DNA of 64,000 bases, taken from the NCBI RefSeq assembly GCF_020524085.2, contig NZ_CP129016.1:3280001-3344000 (forward strand), written 5' to 3'. Below, piece after piece: positions 16,919 to 25,584 of this stretch. The notes under the pieces were generated by a model. The model saw only the letters and a program-made list of their open reading frames with translations. It ran no database searches and was not told the origin of the DNA. This stretch comes from Halobacillus litoralis (GTDB taxonomy: Bacteria; Bacillota; Bacilli; Bacillales; Halobacillaceae). The stretch's first letter is position 1. Every line of letters begins with the position of its first letter. A program made the position numbers and the translations under genes.

Positions 16919-17653
16919 ATGAAAATAAAACTTACATTGACCATCGCCGCTGTGCTTGCAGCGTTGCTATGGTTTTTAAATGAAGGAAAAGAGGAAAAAT
17001 CGCAACAAACAGAAGATGACTGTTCCGGGGATCGGTTCTGTTCGTTTGAAGAGCTGACAGAAGTCTATGAAGAAGGTGAAGACTGGGTCATAGCCACGAG
17101 TACGAAAGGTAATCAAAAATGGCTGGTCAGCGCGATTCATGGTGGCGGAATAGAAGAAACGACCTCGTCCTTAGCCGAGGCGATTGCAGGAGATTCCTAT
17201 CCTTATTACGCATTCAAAGGAAGGTTAGCCTCCGATAATTTCAGAAATTTACATATCACCTCGACAAACTTCAATGAGCCCAAAGCGCTTGAAATGGTGG
17301 CAAAGGCCGATCATCACCTTTCCATTCACGGGGCAGGCGGGGATGAGCGAACAACGCTGATTGGCGGCCGGGATAAAGAGTTGATGAAGATCGTGGAGCG
17401 GCATTTAGAGGAGAAGGGATTCAACGTTGAAGTTGCTCCTGAACACCTGGACGGCGACGACCCTGACAACTACGTCAACAAAACGAAGACAGGGAAAGGC
17501 GTGCAGCTTGAGATCACACGCGGGCAGAGGAAAGCCTTTTATAAGAACGGCGACATCAGTTACTCGTCAAGGAAAGATCCTTCTAATGAGACCGGCGCGT
17601 TTCATGCTTATGTAGAAGCCGTTCAGGAAGCACTGAAGGAATATCAAGAATAG
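16919..17653 (+). CDS. Poly-gamma-glutamate hydrolase-like zinc peptidase (PghP/YjqB family)
   Basis: 244 residues with an N-terminal signal or anchor (LTLTIAAVLAALLWFL). The catalytic body shows AIHGGGIEE (metal His and Glu), SIHGAGGDE, and the late GVQLEITRGQR, matching the phage PghP/YjqB (DUF867) zinc carboxypeptidase-like family that cuts poly-gamma-glutamate. Phage copies are intracellular or released; this one seems exported or membrane-bound. GAGG lies upstream of the ATG. No capsule (pgs) genes are nearby. Confidence 0.85.
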   Translation: MKIKLTLTIAAVLAALLWFLNEGKEEKSQQTEDDCSGDRFCSFEELTEVYEEGEDWVIATSTKGNQKWLVSAIHGGGIEETTSSLAEAIAGDSYPYYAFKGRLASDNFRNLHITSTNFNEPKALEMVAKADHHLSIHGAGGDERTTLIGGRDKELMKIVERHLEEKGFNVEVAPEHLDGDDPDNYVNKTKTGKGVQLEITRGQRKAFYKNGDISYSSRKDPSNETGAFHAYVEAVQEALKEYQE

Positions 17654-17660
17654 CAGACGA

Positions 17661-17690
17661 AACGCTCCACCATCATGGTGGAGCGTTACA
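17661..17690 (+). terminator. Terminator of the PghP-like gene
   Basis: AACGCTCCACCA / TGGTGGAGCGTT, a 12-bp perfect stem with a 3-base loop, but little T-run afterwards. Confidence 0.7.
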
Positions 17691-17805
17691 AAAACAGGCT
17701 CATTTATAGAAGCATTTCAATTAGCCAGCTCAACATTTGCCACTTTTCCCCCACCTTCCCTAAGGGTAAATCTACCAATAGTTGAAAAAGGATCAAGAAA
17801 TAAAT

Positions 17806-17838
17806 AAAGAGGCTTCCGTTTTTCAGAAAAGCCTCTTT
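17806..17838 (-). terminator. Possible terminator of the 25-residue membrane gene
   Basis: AAAGAGGCTT (17806-17815) and AAGCCTCTTT (17829-17838) form a 10-bp stem; on the minus strand TATTTATTTC follows. The rest of 17691-17911 shows no gene or clear site. Confidence 0.5.
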
Positions 17839-17911
17839 AAAGAGAAAGCCCTTTATTCATCAAGTAAAAAACCGAACCGGCAATAGAAAAGAACGCCAAA
17901 TGTTCCTTTGC

Positions 17912-17989
17912 TTATTTTTTCACCTTCTTAAAGCCACCGACAGCTATGAAGACGACAAAGAACAAAATGAACCACGAACCAATACCCAT
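17912..17989 (-). CDS. 25-residue single-span membrane protein
   Basis: Encodes MGIGSWFILFFVVFIAVGGF followed by KKVKK: one membrane helix with a basic tail, the form of many small bacterial membrane proteins. GGGAGG lies 8 bases before the ATG, a strong site. Downstream at 17806-17838 is a hairpin. Too short for most gene finders. Function unknown. Confidence 0.65.
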   Translation of the reverse strand: MGIGSWFILFFVVFIAVGGFKKVKK

Positions 17990-18148
17990 AAGGTCTCCCT
18001 CCCTGAAAGTCTCGTTGACTTCTTTACGTACGAGATCTTTAAAGGTTTCATTCTAAGGCATACACTCAATGAGAATAGGTAAATATGTAAATATCATAAA
18101 AGCCTAAAAAAATCGAAAAGAAACCACACGACTAACGGCTGACGATGA

Positions 18149-18598
18149 CTAATAGAAGGAACCCTCCAAAATTTCTTTAACATCCCCCAAATGACGGATA
18201 AGGGATAGTCCAGAGACAAATACGTAAAAACAACTGAGGACAAGCACTTTTTTCAATGGTATCCCTTTGAGGACATCCAACCCCACCCAGAAGATGGCTA
18301 CCATGATGGAAGTGAAAAAGAGGTGGTACTCCATAGCTTGACCTTCGATACGATCGACCAGTGCTTTCGCTCTCCATTCATCCCCTTCAGGCGGTTGATA
18401 AGTGACCCTCTCTTCATTGAAACCCCAAGCATTCAAAGACTGTACCACGACCGCATCCTCCTGCTTTTCCACCACTTCATAACCGAGCGGCGCATACCCG
18501 AGTGGATAAGCAAGACCATAGGATAAGAAGAATGCGGCCATCAGAAACGCGAGGTAAAGAAGGATGCGTCTGACTTTCTTCAAAAGCTCTTCACTCAT
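18149..18598 (-). CDS. Hypothetical membrane protein
   Basis: 149 residues. A helix near residues 12-31 (LLYLAFLMAAFFLSYGLAYP), an outside domain of about 60 residues, then two helices near 96-113 and 118-135. AGGAGG precedes the ATG at 18598. No family recognised; it resembles the general form of small membrane proteins with one extracytoplasmic domain. Confidence 0.65.
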   Translation of the reverse strand: MSEELLKKVRRILLYLAFLMAAFFLSYGLAYPLGYAPLGYEVVEKQEDAVVVQSLNAWGFNEERVTYQPPEGDEWRAKALVDRIEGQAMEYHLFFTSIMVAIFWVGLDVLKGIPLKKVLVLSCFYVFVSGLSLIRHLGDVKEILEGSFY

Positions 18599-18733
18599 GA
18601 TCATCCCTCCTAACGATTGTTGCAACCAAACTTTATGACCGGCTCTTATCTGTCTATACGATGCCAGCTGAAAATCGTTTCACTTCGCAAATCAAAATTT
18701 CTTTCCTCTTCTTCAGAAAAAAGTACCCTGGGT

Positions 18734-19012
18734 TTAATCCTTAAACGATAACCCTTTCTCACTTAAAGCTGCGCGGAGTTTCGGAATCGAACTTTTTCCA
18801 AGTCCATGAAGTTTCAAAATTTCCTCTTCCCTGTAAGTAGATAATACCTCCAGAGAGTCCACTCCGTGATTCTCCAATGCTCTTCTTGCCGGCGAGGCGA
18901 GTGTCGAAAGAAACCCGGTCTCAGGCTTTCGCTCTTGCTCACAGATCGGACAGGTCGGGCAGTCACTTTTCTTCTCGTACTTATGACCTCTGTCACACGT
19001 TCGAATACTCAT
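18734..19012 (-). CDS. Small zinc-ribbon protein with RNA polymerase alpha-CTD-like helix-hairpin-helix domain
   Basis: 92 residues. The N-terminal half has Cys and His spaced like a zinc finger (TCDRGHKYEKKSDCPTCPIC); the C-terminal half (LASPARRALENHGVDSLEVL through HGLGKSSIPKLRAAL) matches the helix-hairpin-helix fold of the RNA polymerase alpha C-terminal domain. Proteins of this sort are likely DNA-binding, but the role is unknown. AAGGAGG precedes the ATG at 19012. It lies 49 bases downstream of the histidine kinase gene and may be cotranscribed. Confidence 0.75.
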   Translation of the reverse strand: MSIRTCDRGHKYEKKSDCPTCPICEQERKPETGFLSTLASPARRALENHGVDSLEVLSTYREEEILKLHGLGKSSIPKLRAALSEKGLSFKD

Positions 19013-19061
19013 GGATCGCACCTCCTTGAATCGCTTTTTTCATTTGGTTAATGACCAGCAT

Positions 19062-20471
19062 TCACTCTTTCGGCAATCGCAATGTAAACGTCGTCCCGCT
19101 CCCGGAAGAATGACGTAGAAGTAGGTCTCCGCCGAGGGCACGGGCAAGCATCCGGCTGAGAGGGAGACCAAGTCCCAGTCCCCTTTCCTTCAGTTTCTTC
19201 GCTTCCCCTCTATAGAAACGTTCAAAAATGAGCCCCTGTTCTTCACTCGGGATTCCATCACCGGTATCCGACACGTCGATGTCGACATAATCGTTGGAAT
19301 GATGGACCGCCAAAGTGATGCTGCCATCGTTGTCCTTGACGGCGTGGTCGGCATTCTGGACGACATTTAAAAGAATTTGTTTTACTCGGTGATCATCGAC
19401 TTTCATTTTCATAGCTTCTGCCGGACATTCCATTCTTAAAGGAGTATGCGATGGATCCGAACGCCATTGTTTTTCAAAATCCCGGAGGATGAGGTGAAGG
19501 TCCTGATGTTTTTTCTGAATGGGGAACGATCCGGATACGTACGTATTGAAGCTTAACAGGTCCTGGATCATCGTTTGCAGGCGTTCCATTTCCTTTAAAG
19601 AGAGATCCAAGTACTCTTTCGCTTCCTCTCCATCCACAATCTCATCCTTCACCGCCTGGATCAACCCGCTCATCGAGGTGACAGGTGTTTTCAAATCATG
19701 AGTCACACCAGCGAGCAGTTCATTTCGCATGTCCTCAAGCCTCTTCAATTTATCCGCCATTTCCGAAAACGAGCCCATCAATTCAGCGAGCTCCCTTTCT
19801 TTAGGAATATCTGTAAGATTGATGTCATAATTCCCTTCGCTCACTTGTTTGGCTGCCGTTGCCGTCTCCTTTAGTGGTTTGGATACTTTCTTCGTCATAT
19901 AGTAAATCACCGCCCAGCCCAGAAGACCTACCCCTCCGAGCATGGCTGCGAGCAAACGATATTCATGGTTGATGCTTGAGAGGACAGATTTTTCGTTCAC
20001 GAGGACAATATAGCCCAATGTTTCGGAATCACTTTTGATCGGTTCACTCACCACGTAGGCTTTTTCGTTTCCTTCCAAAGTTATGGTGGACTCATTGGTT
20101 TTATAAAGGGATTCTTCCAGATAGTCGCCTCGGTTTTTAAAGGTTCGTTCCCGGTTGTTGGTAATAAGGATTTCACCTTCTGCTGACACAACGATTCCTG
20201 TTGGCGGCTCGTTCACCTGCAGTTCCTCTGACCTCTTCCTAAGAATCTCTTCAAAAAGAGGGCCGGCTAAGATCCTGCCGTTCGTGCTCACGACGCGGTC
20301 CGCAATCTCCTGGGCGACGATATGCATCAAGTTCAGACGGTTGTCTACCGTCGTCTGACGAATCCACACGACAGAAAGTACAGCTATAATCACGAGACCC
20401 ACGAGGAGCGTAGTCAAATATCTTCGTGACCAATAATAGAAGATGTTTTTACGTTTCTTTTGTTTGAACAC
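19062..20471 (-). CDS. Sensor histidine kinase
   Basis: About 469 residues: helix near 17-38, an extracytoplasmic domain of about 125 residues, a second helix (LLAAMLGGVGLLGWAVIYYM), HAMP linker, dimerisation domain with the phospho-His in GVTHDLKTPVTSMSG, and an ATPase domain with NVVQNADHAV, DTGDGIP and GLGLGLPLSRML. The start is uncertain: I chose GTG 20471, which overlaps the response-regulator gene by 23 bases; the same frame stays open further up inside that gene. Partner of the regulator at 20449; signal unknown, perhaps envelope stress. Confidence 0.85.
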   Translation of the reverse strand: MFKQKKRKNIFYYWSRRYLTTLLVGLVIIAVLSVVWIRQTTVDNRLNLMHIVAQEIADRVVSTNGRILAGPLFEEILRKRSEELQVNEPPTGIVVSAEGEILITNNRERTFKNRGDYLEESLYKTNESTITLEGNEKAYVVSEPIKSDSETLGYIVLVNEKSVLSSINHEYRLLAAMLGGVGLLGWAVIYYMTKKVSKPLKETATAAKQVSEGNYDINLTDIPKERELAELMGSFSEMADKLKRLEDMRNELLAGVTHDLKTPVTSMSGLIQAVKDEIVDGEEAKEYLDLSLKEMERLQTMIQDLLSFNTYVSGSFPIQKKHQDLHLILRDFEKQWRSDPSHTPLRMECPAEAMKMKVDDHRVKQILLNVVQNADHAVKDNDGSITLAVHHSNDYVDIDVSDTGDGIPSEEQGLIFERFYRGEAKKLKERGLGLGLPLSRMLARALGGDLLLRHSSGSGTTFTLRLPKE

Positions 20472-21138
20472 GCCACTGATACCCCAATCCACGTAGAGTT
20501 TTGATCGCATAAGGATCGTCTTTGGAAAGGCGGAGCGCTTTTCGAATCCTTTTAATCGATAAATCGACCGCCCGGTCACTGCCATCGTAATCAAAGCCCC
20601 AGACGTGATCGAGCAGCTGGTCCCTGGAAAACGTCTGGTTCGGATGTTGGACGAGGAACAAGAAAAGAGAACGGTCCTTCGGAGACAATTCCACTTCCTC
20701 CCCCTCATACAGAATGGTGTGCCCCACTGGATCGATACGCAGCGATCCATACTGCAGCGTGTGATCCTCTACCGTCGGTATCGGACGGCGCAGCACGGCT
20801 TTGACACGGGCGACGACTTCCTCTCCGATAAAGGGCTTTGATATGTAATCATCCGCACCGCCCTCAAATCCTTTCAAACGATGATCGATTTCACCGAGAG
20901 CCGTCAGCATAATGACCGGACACGAGCTCTTTTTCCGTATGTCAGATAAAATGGACCATCCATCCACATCAGGAAGCATCACATCCAGAAGCACAAGATC
21001 CGGCCGACTCCGGAAAAACATTTCGAGGGCATCCCTGCCTGTGAAAACCTGTTCGACATGAAGTCCGTTTTTCGTTAAATAGGCGGTAAGAACACGTGAG
21101 ATGGTCGGTTCATCTTCCACAATTAATACTTTACTCAT
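20449..21138 (-). CDS. OmpR-family response regulator
   Basis: 229 residues. Receiver domain with acidic pair EDE, phospho-Asp in LVLLDVMLPDVDG and the Lys in YISKPF; C-terminal winged helix with RDQLLDHVWGFDYDGSDRAVDLSIKRIRK and the end GLGYQW. Transcription factor controlled by the overlapping histidine kinase. ATG 21138 has AAAGGAG 9 bases upstream; the ATG at 21144 is only 3 bases from that site. Confidence 0.93.
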   Translation of the reverse strand: MSKVLIVEDEPTISRVLTAYLTKNGLHVEQVFTGRDALEMFFRSRPDLVLLDVMLPDVDGWSILSDIRKKSSCPVIMLTALGEIDHRLKGFEGGADDYISKPFIGEEVVARVKAVLRRPIPTVEDHTLQYGSLRIDPVGHTILYEGEEVELSPKDRSLFLFLVQHPNQTFSRDQLLDHVWGFDYDGSDRAVDLSIKRIRKALRLSKDDPYAIKTLRGLGYQWRVQTKET

Positions 21139-21237
21139 CGTCATGAACTCCTTTGGCTTTCATTATAAAGGTTTGCCGACATAAAAGAAAAAGAAGACTT
21201 CTTCTCAAAGAAAAAGCCTTCCTTCTTATGCACAAAG

Positions 21238-21834
21238 TTACACGGAAGAATCCGTTTCCTCCGCTGTCTCTTCTTCTGTAGATTCCTGAGGGCGGTCCCT
21301 AGGGAAGAAGTCCAAACCGAGCGCTTCCATTTCTGCTCTCGCTTCTTCTTTCGTCAGTTCCCCGCTCTTCACTTTTTCATGGATGTCTTCTAAAGCCGTT
21401 CTTTGTTCCTCTGTCAGGTTGTCCAGCATCGGCTTGAACCCTTTCGGATGAGGGTGTTTAATCCCTAGTTCTTCGATTTGCTCCCTCGCCTCTTCTTTCG
21501 TCAGCTCACCAGCTTCCACCTGTTCTTTGATCGCTTCAAGTTTTTGCTTTGTCTCTTCATCGATCTCTTCAAAGTGATGGTTGCCTTTGTGGAAAAAGAA
21601 CCGTTTCTGCTCCCTCAGTTTCTCAACCACCTCATCTTCCGTCAGTTCCCCATCTTTAAAGGACTGCAAAAGACTGCGGATTTCGGTTTCGCCGCTTTCC
21701 ACCACTTCCTCGTTCACGTTTGCCTCCACTTCTGCGTCCGAAGTACTTGAGGCATAAGAGATCCCAGGTATAGCAATAGCCAAAGCAATCGCACCTGTTA
21801 AAGCTTTTTTAGATAAAACGTTTTTCAATTTCAT
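21238..21834 (-). CDS. Secreted acidic protein with three GELTxEEA repeats
   Basis: 198 residues. A Sec signal (LTGAIALAIAIPGISYASS) leads to an acidic mature protein. Three units share a core helix-turn-helix pattern: LQSFKDGELTEDEVVEKLRE, VEAGELTKEEAREQIEELG and VKSGELTKEEARAEMEALG. The unit resembles SHOCT-like or EF-hand-like short helices; I do not know a function. It lies just upstream of the two-component genes on the same strand, so it could be a target or accessory of that system. GGAGGG precedes the ATG. Confidence 0.75.
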   Translation of the reverse strand: MKLKNVLSKKALTGAIALAIAIPGISYASSTSDAEVEANVNEEVVESGETEIRSLLQSFKDGELTEDEVVEKLREQKRFFFHKGNHHFEEIDEETKQKLEAIKEQVEAGELTKEEAREQIEELGIKHPHPKGFKPMLDNLTEEQRTALEDIHEKVKSGELTKEEARAEMEALGLDFFPRDRPQESTEEETAEETDSSV

Positions 21835-21876
21835 GCCCTCCTCTGGGTGTCATTTTTGATGGTACACGTTTATCGT

Positions 21877-21905
21877 ATAGAAGAAATAAGTCAGGAAGAT
21901 GTCAA
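21877..21905 (-). promoter_or_regulatory. Predicted promoter of the secreted repeat protein
   Basis: Minus-strand TTGACA (21905-21900), 17-base spacer, TTCTAT (21882-21877), about 40 bases before the ATG. The -35 is perfect; the -10 is weak. Confidence 0.4.
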
Positions 21906-22013
21906 AGAAACATTTTTTACACCATGATGGTCTTACCCACTCCAACACTTACAGAAAGTCATGCACATGATTCCTACACCACCTACTCATACTAACTTCA
22001 GGAGGAGTCAGGG

Positions 22014-22919
22014 ATGAAAATTGCCATACTTTCACTATGTTTACTCATTACTGCACCGTTCATTCAGGAACAGCATTTATCCATTTCTCATGACGGGGAA
22101 AAAATAATGACTGTGAACCGGGAAGACTTCGCGGATGAGGTGTTCGGAAAACCTTTTGTTGATAAAAAGAAAACAGCGGACCTGATAAAACAATTGGAGG
22201 AGGAGATCAACCGGGAGCCCGTTTCTGCAAAGATCGGAAAAACGGAAGAAATCATCCCTGGTAAGCCGGGAGCTAAAGTCGATCATCAAACATTCATCGA
22301 AGAATTTTACCATTACCTGCACAGCACCGGATCATCTACGATCGACGTGCCGACGATTCCGGCTCACCCTAGAGTTGATAGTGAGCTGCTTGCAACAATC
22401 CGCACGAAACAGATCGGCCAATATGTGACCTATTTCAATAAAAACAATGAAGAACGCTCCCACAATATCCGATTGGCCGCTGAAGCCCTGGACAGTCATG
22501 TCGTCTTTCCCGGTGAGGTTTTTTCTTTTAATAAAGTGGTTGGAAAAAGAACAGTGGAAAAGGGATATAAGAAGGCCCCGGTCATCGTCAAAGGGGAAGT
22601 GTCGGAAGGTATCGGCGGGGGCATATGTCAGTTATCTTCCACCTTGTTTAATTCTGTAGACAAAGCGGGTGTAAAGATCCTGGAACGCTATTCACACAGC
22701 AAGCGTGTGCCCTATGTTCCGGAAGGCCGTGATGCGACAGTGAGTTGGTACGGTCCTGATTTCACATTTAAAAATCCGTACAATCAGCCCCTGTTGATCC
22801 GGTCGAAGGTGTATGGCGGGCAGATGATTGTAAAAGTGTATTCTTCTGATGTGATCAATACGGAACCAAATGAAGTTCCCGATGCAAGCAAACAGCTCCC
22901 GGAAGAGATGTTCCAATGA
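22014..22919 (+). CDS. VanW family protein
   Basis: 301 residues with an N-terminal signal (ILSLCLLITAPFI), a middle region resembling the PG_binding_4 fold, and the VanW domain: HNIRLAAEALDSHVVFPGEV, FSFNKVVGKRTVEKGYKKAP, then GGGICQLSSTLFNSVDKAG with its conserved Cys. VanW occurs in some vancomycin clusters, but its role is unsettled and most Bacillus copies are unrelated to resistance; no van genes are here. AGGAGG lies upstream of the ATG. Likely cell-wall linked. Confidence 0.88.
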   Translation: MKIAILSLCLLITAPFIQEQHLSISHDGEKIMTVNREDFADEVFGKPFVDKKKTADLIKQLEEEINREPVSAKIGKTEEIIPGKPGAKVDHQTFIEEFYHYLHSTGSSTIDVPTIPAHPRVDSELLATIRTKQIGQYVTYFNKNNEERSHNIRLAAEALDSHVVFPGEVFSFNKVVGKRTVEKGYKKAPVIVKGEVSEGIGGGICQLSSTLFNSVDKAGVKILERYSHSKRVPYVPEGRDATVSWYGPDFTFKNPYNQPLLIRSKVYGGQMIVKVYSSDVINTEPNEVPDASKQLPEEMFQ

Positions 22920-22931
22920 TTTCACACCACC

Positions 22932-22979
22932 AAAAAAAGGCCTGTTCATCCTGAAATCACAGGAGGTACAGGCTTTTTT
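22932..22979 (+). terminator. Terminator of the VanW gene
   Basis: AAAAAAGGCCTGT / ACAGGCTTTTTT with a loop of about 22 bases; A and T runs on both sides, so it may also serve the converging DUF4256 gene. Confidence 0.8.
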
Positions 22980-22989
22980 GTGATGGGCA

Positions 22990-23571
22990 TCAGACGTGCA
23001 GCGAACCACGGAACCCTCTGGCCTTATAATAGGACTCTGCTCCGTTATGATACAAAAAGACGTGATCAAAGCGACGGTCGCAAAAAAGCGCTCCGCCAAG
23101 TTCTCTAATCTTTTCAGGCGTATGAACCCAGCTGGATGTCTTCAAATCAAATTCCCCGAGCTCCTGCAGAGAACGATACTGTTCTTCCGTCAACATTTCG
23201 ATCCCCATCGATGCGGCCAGGTCCATCGCGCTGGTTTCAGGTTTATATTTCTTTCTGGATTCCAAGGCGGCCCGGTCATAACACACACTTCTCCGACCTT
23301 TTGGACTTTCCTTTGAACAATCATAAAAGATGTAGGCGTCCTTCTCTTTGCTGTATCCCACGACATCCGGTTCGCCACCGGTTCTTTCCATTTCATTCAG
23401 TGACCAAAGTTTTTCCGGGTGTTCATCCAATTTGGCCTGAACTTCAGTCCAATCCAGATCCTCATGCCGGTGCCTGTTCTTTTCAAAGCGAGCTTTCAAT
23501 CCTTGAAGTAATTCCTGCTTCTCTTCTACTAAAAGCTCCCCTTTATTCCTTGTCCCCGTTTCCTTTGTCAT
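22990..23571 (-). CDS. DUF4256 family protein
   Basis: 193-residue soluble protein. Family features are LDEHPEKLWSLNEMERTGGE, YIFYDCSKESPKGRRS, GIEMLTEEQYRSLQELG, and the end DRRFDHVFLYHNGAESYY. The family is common in Bacillus and Bacteroidetes and has no known function. AGGAGG precedes the ATG. It has its own unit between two terminators or gaps. Confidence 0.88.
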   Translation of the reverse strand: MTKETGTRNKGELLVEEKQELLQGLKARFEKNRHRHEDLDWTEVQAKLDEHPEKLWSLNEMERTGGEPDVVGYSKEKDAYIFYDCSKESPKGRRSVCYDRAALESRKKYKPETSAMDLAASMGIEMLTEEQYRSLQELGEFDLKTSSWVHTPEKIRELGGALFCDRRFDHVFLYHNGAESYYKARGFRGSLHV

Positions 23572-23952
23572 GACTCTTCCTCCTTAATGTTCAATCCAAT
23601 GTAGTCGTTACCTTCTATCTTACTATAAAAAAGCAACTCCTTCCCCCCTTCTATGAAGCATATGAAAATGCCAAAGAACGATAGAAGAAAGCTTGGATTA
23701 CTCAATGGTCATAAAGTTCTAAAATATATCCCACAAAACCTTGCTTTGACAGAGTTTTACATATCCATCCACGACATACCCGTTTAGGTATGAAAGAAAC
23801 CGGTTATGAAACAACTGTGTACGTAAAAACAAACCACAGCTTGAGATTGGATTTTTTATTTGAAGATAAAAAGCTTCATTGTTTAAAAACCCTGAATGTC
23901 ACCTGTCTTTTTGATTCGAAATTTCGACCAACCATTTTAGAGGAGTGATCGT
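23572..23952. other. Intergenic stretch before the peroxiredoxin gene
   Basis: 381 bases, AT-rich. I see no gene. A TTGACA at 23746-23751 has no good -10 at the right distance. There is a small palindrome TCGAAATTTCGA near 23919. The peroxiredoxin promoter should lie here, but I cannot place it with confidence. Confidence 0.4.
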
Positions 23953-24621
23953 ATGGAACAAGAAAACCAGGTAGAGGAACAAACGTACAGCTTACCTAGA
24001 ATCGGTGAAAAAGCACCCGATTTCACGGCGCAAACCACACACGGGGAAATTTCATTGAACGACTACGAGGGAAAATGGTTCATTCTTTTCTCCCACCCTT
24101 CCGATTTCACACCTGTGTGTACGACTGAATTTGTGGCTTTTCAAGGGATCTATGATCAATTGCGTGAACGGGACACAGAATTGATCGGACTAAGTGTCGA
24201 TAGTGTCACGTCACACATTGCCTGGATTCGAAACATTGAAGAAAACTTCAATACGACCATTGAATTTCCGGTCATTGCTGATTTAGATAAACGAGTCGCT
24301 ACAAAGTTCGGAATGATCATGCCGGAAAGCAATGGAACAGAAACCTCAAGAGCCGTCTTCGTCATAGATGATAAAGGGACCGTCCGATCCGTGATCTATT
24401 ATCCACTCACTACCGGAAGGAACATGGGTGAAATCCTCCGTCTTGTTGAAGCCCTGAAAACGACGGATGAACATGGCGTATCCACTCCTGCCGATTGGAA
24501 AAAAGGAGATCAAATCGTTGCTTCTCCCCCAAAAACGACGGAGGATGCAAAAGCACGTATCGATGATCCGAATTATGAGTGTGTGGATTGGTACTTCTGT
24601 AAAAAGGATATCCACTCCTAA
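23953..24621 (+). CDS. Peroxiredoxin, Prx6/1-Cys-like (AhpC-TSA family)
   Basis: Reduces peroxides by a cysteine thiol. 222 residues; peroxidatic Cys56 in SHPSDFTPVCTTEF with the threonine and later arginine (TSRAVFVID) of the active site. The C-terminal arm ends in YECVDWYFCKKD, so Cys210 and Cys216 could resolve the sulfenic acid, as in the archaeal Prx6-type enzymes. Next genes handle sulfur, which suggests a role in sulfide or persulfide stress. An AGAGGAG site precedes the ATG. Confidence 0.92.
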   Translation: MEQENQVEEQTYSLPRIGEKAPDFTAQTTHGEISLNDYEGKWFILFSHPSDFTPVCTTEFVAFQGIYDQLRERDTELIGLSVDSVTSHIAWIRNIEENFNTTIEFPVIADLDKRVATKFGMIMPESNGTETSRAVFVIDDKGTVRSVIYYPLTTGRNMGEILRLVEALKTTDEHGVSTPADWKKGDQIVASPPKTTEDAKARIDDPNYECVDWYFCKKDIHS

Positions 24622-24765
24622 AGGGAAACGATGATAGCGGGACGGAAAATAGAATCCACTTGTCTTCAATACGCACCATTCCCTTATGACCGGGAAATCA
24701 TCATAAGAAGATCATTTAAGATAAAACTATGAAGGGAAGTCAATCATTTTCAAGGAGGAGTTCCA

Positions 24766-25164
24766 GTGGCGAATACAAAAGTGGCCATCATTGCGGCAAA
24801 TGGAAGTTTATTTGATGCTTATAAAGTTTTCAATATCGCCTCAGCGGCAGCAGCCTCTGATGCAGAGGTAGGCATCTTCTTCACTTTCGAGGGGTTAAAC
24901 TTAATTCATAACGAAGGGCACAAAAACCTGCCTTTACCCGAAGGAAAAGAACATTTCCAAGAAGGTTTTGAAAAAGCGAATGTCCCTTCCATTGAAGAGT
25001 TGGTCGGCATCGCACAAGAGATGGATGTCAAACTGATCGCCTGCCAAATGACGATGGATGTCATGAGTTTAGAGAAAGAGGATTTTGTAGAAGGCATTGA
25101 AGTCGGCGGCGCTGCTTCTTTCATTGAGTATGCAAAAGATGCAGACATTTCCTTAACTTTCTAA
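24766..25164 (+). CDS. DsrE/DsrF-like sulfur carrier protein
   Basis: 132 residues. The fold starts with KVAIIAANGSLFDAYKVFNIA and carries a single cysteine (Cys93 in LIACQMTMDVM), the DsrE2 pattern for holding a persulfide. GTG start at 24766 with AAGGAGG 9 bases upstream. It is 14 bases ahead of the rhodanese gene, so they form one operon. Upstream, TTATGA / TCATAA (24684-24706) is an inverted repeat that might be an operator. Confidence 0.82.
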   Translation: MANTKVAIIAANGSLFDAYKVFNIASAAAASDAEVGIFFTFEGLNLIHNEGHKNLPLPEGKEHFQEGFEKANVPSIEELVGIAQEMDVKLIACQMTMDVMSLEKEDFVEGIEVGGAASFIEYAKDADISLTF

Positions 25165-25178
25165 ACAAAGGAGCTTGA

Positions 25179-25517
25179 ATGGTTACCCTTAAACATTTAT
25201 CAACCAGCGACTTAGCTGAAAAGATGCAGAACAACGAGGAGAAAACTCTTATTTTGGATGTGCGCAATAGCGATGAATTTAATGAAGGTAAGATTGAAAA
25301 CAGTCAGGTGGAGGTCATCAACGAACCTTACTTCCATCTGCTCGACGACCTCCAAACCCTTGACGGGAAATTAGCGAAAAACCAAGAGATCGTCGTCGTT
25401 TGTGCGAAAGGGAATTCATCGCAAATGATCGCAGAAATGCTTGATGAAGAAGGTTATGAAGATGTGTACTCTCTAGACGGCGGCATGCAGGCTTGGAGTG
25501 AGCACTTCGAAAGATAA
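25179..25517 (+). CDS. Rhodanese-domain sulfurtransferase
   Basis: 112-residue single rhodanese domain: LILDVRNSDEFNEGKI, and the active loop CAKGNSS with catalytic Cys75, which carries sulfane sulfur. AAGGAG precedes the ATG. It is placed between the DsrE-like and TusA-like genes, so it most likely passes sulfur between them. Confidence 0.9.
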   Translation: MVTLKHLSTSDLAEKMQNNEEKTLILDVRNSDEFNEGKIENSQVEVINEPYFHLLDDLQTLDGKLAKNQEIVVVCAKGNSSQMIAEMLDEEGYEDVYSLDGGMQAWSEHFER

Positions 25518-25584
25518 AGGCTGCCGTTTAAAACAAACGTCGTCTGTCACAGCCAAGGAACAGCAATAAAAAGGAGGATGACCA

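Noticed and set aside
16919..17653. PghP-like gene as a sign of a prophage
   Set aside because: The family occurs in phages, but this copy has a signal or anchor and no other phage gene is in the window.
22014..22919. Vancomycin resistance locus because of VanW
   Set aside because: No vanRSHAXYZ genes are near, and VanW proteins are common in Bacillus without resistance.
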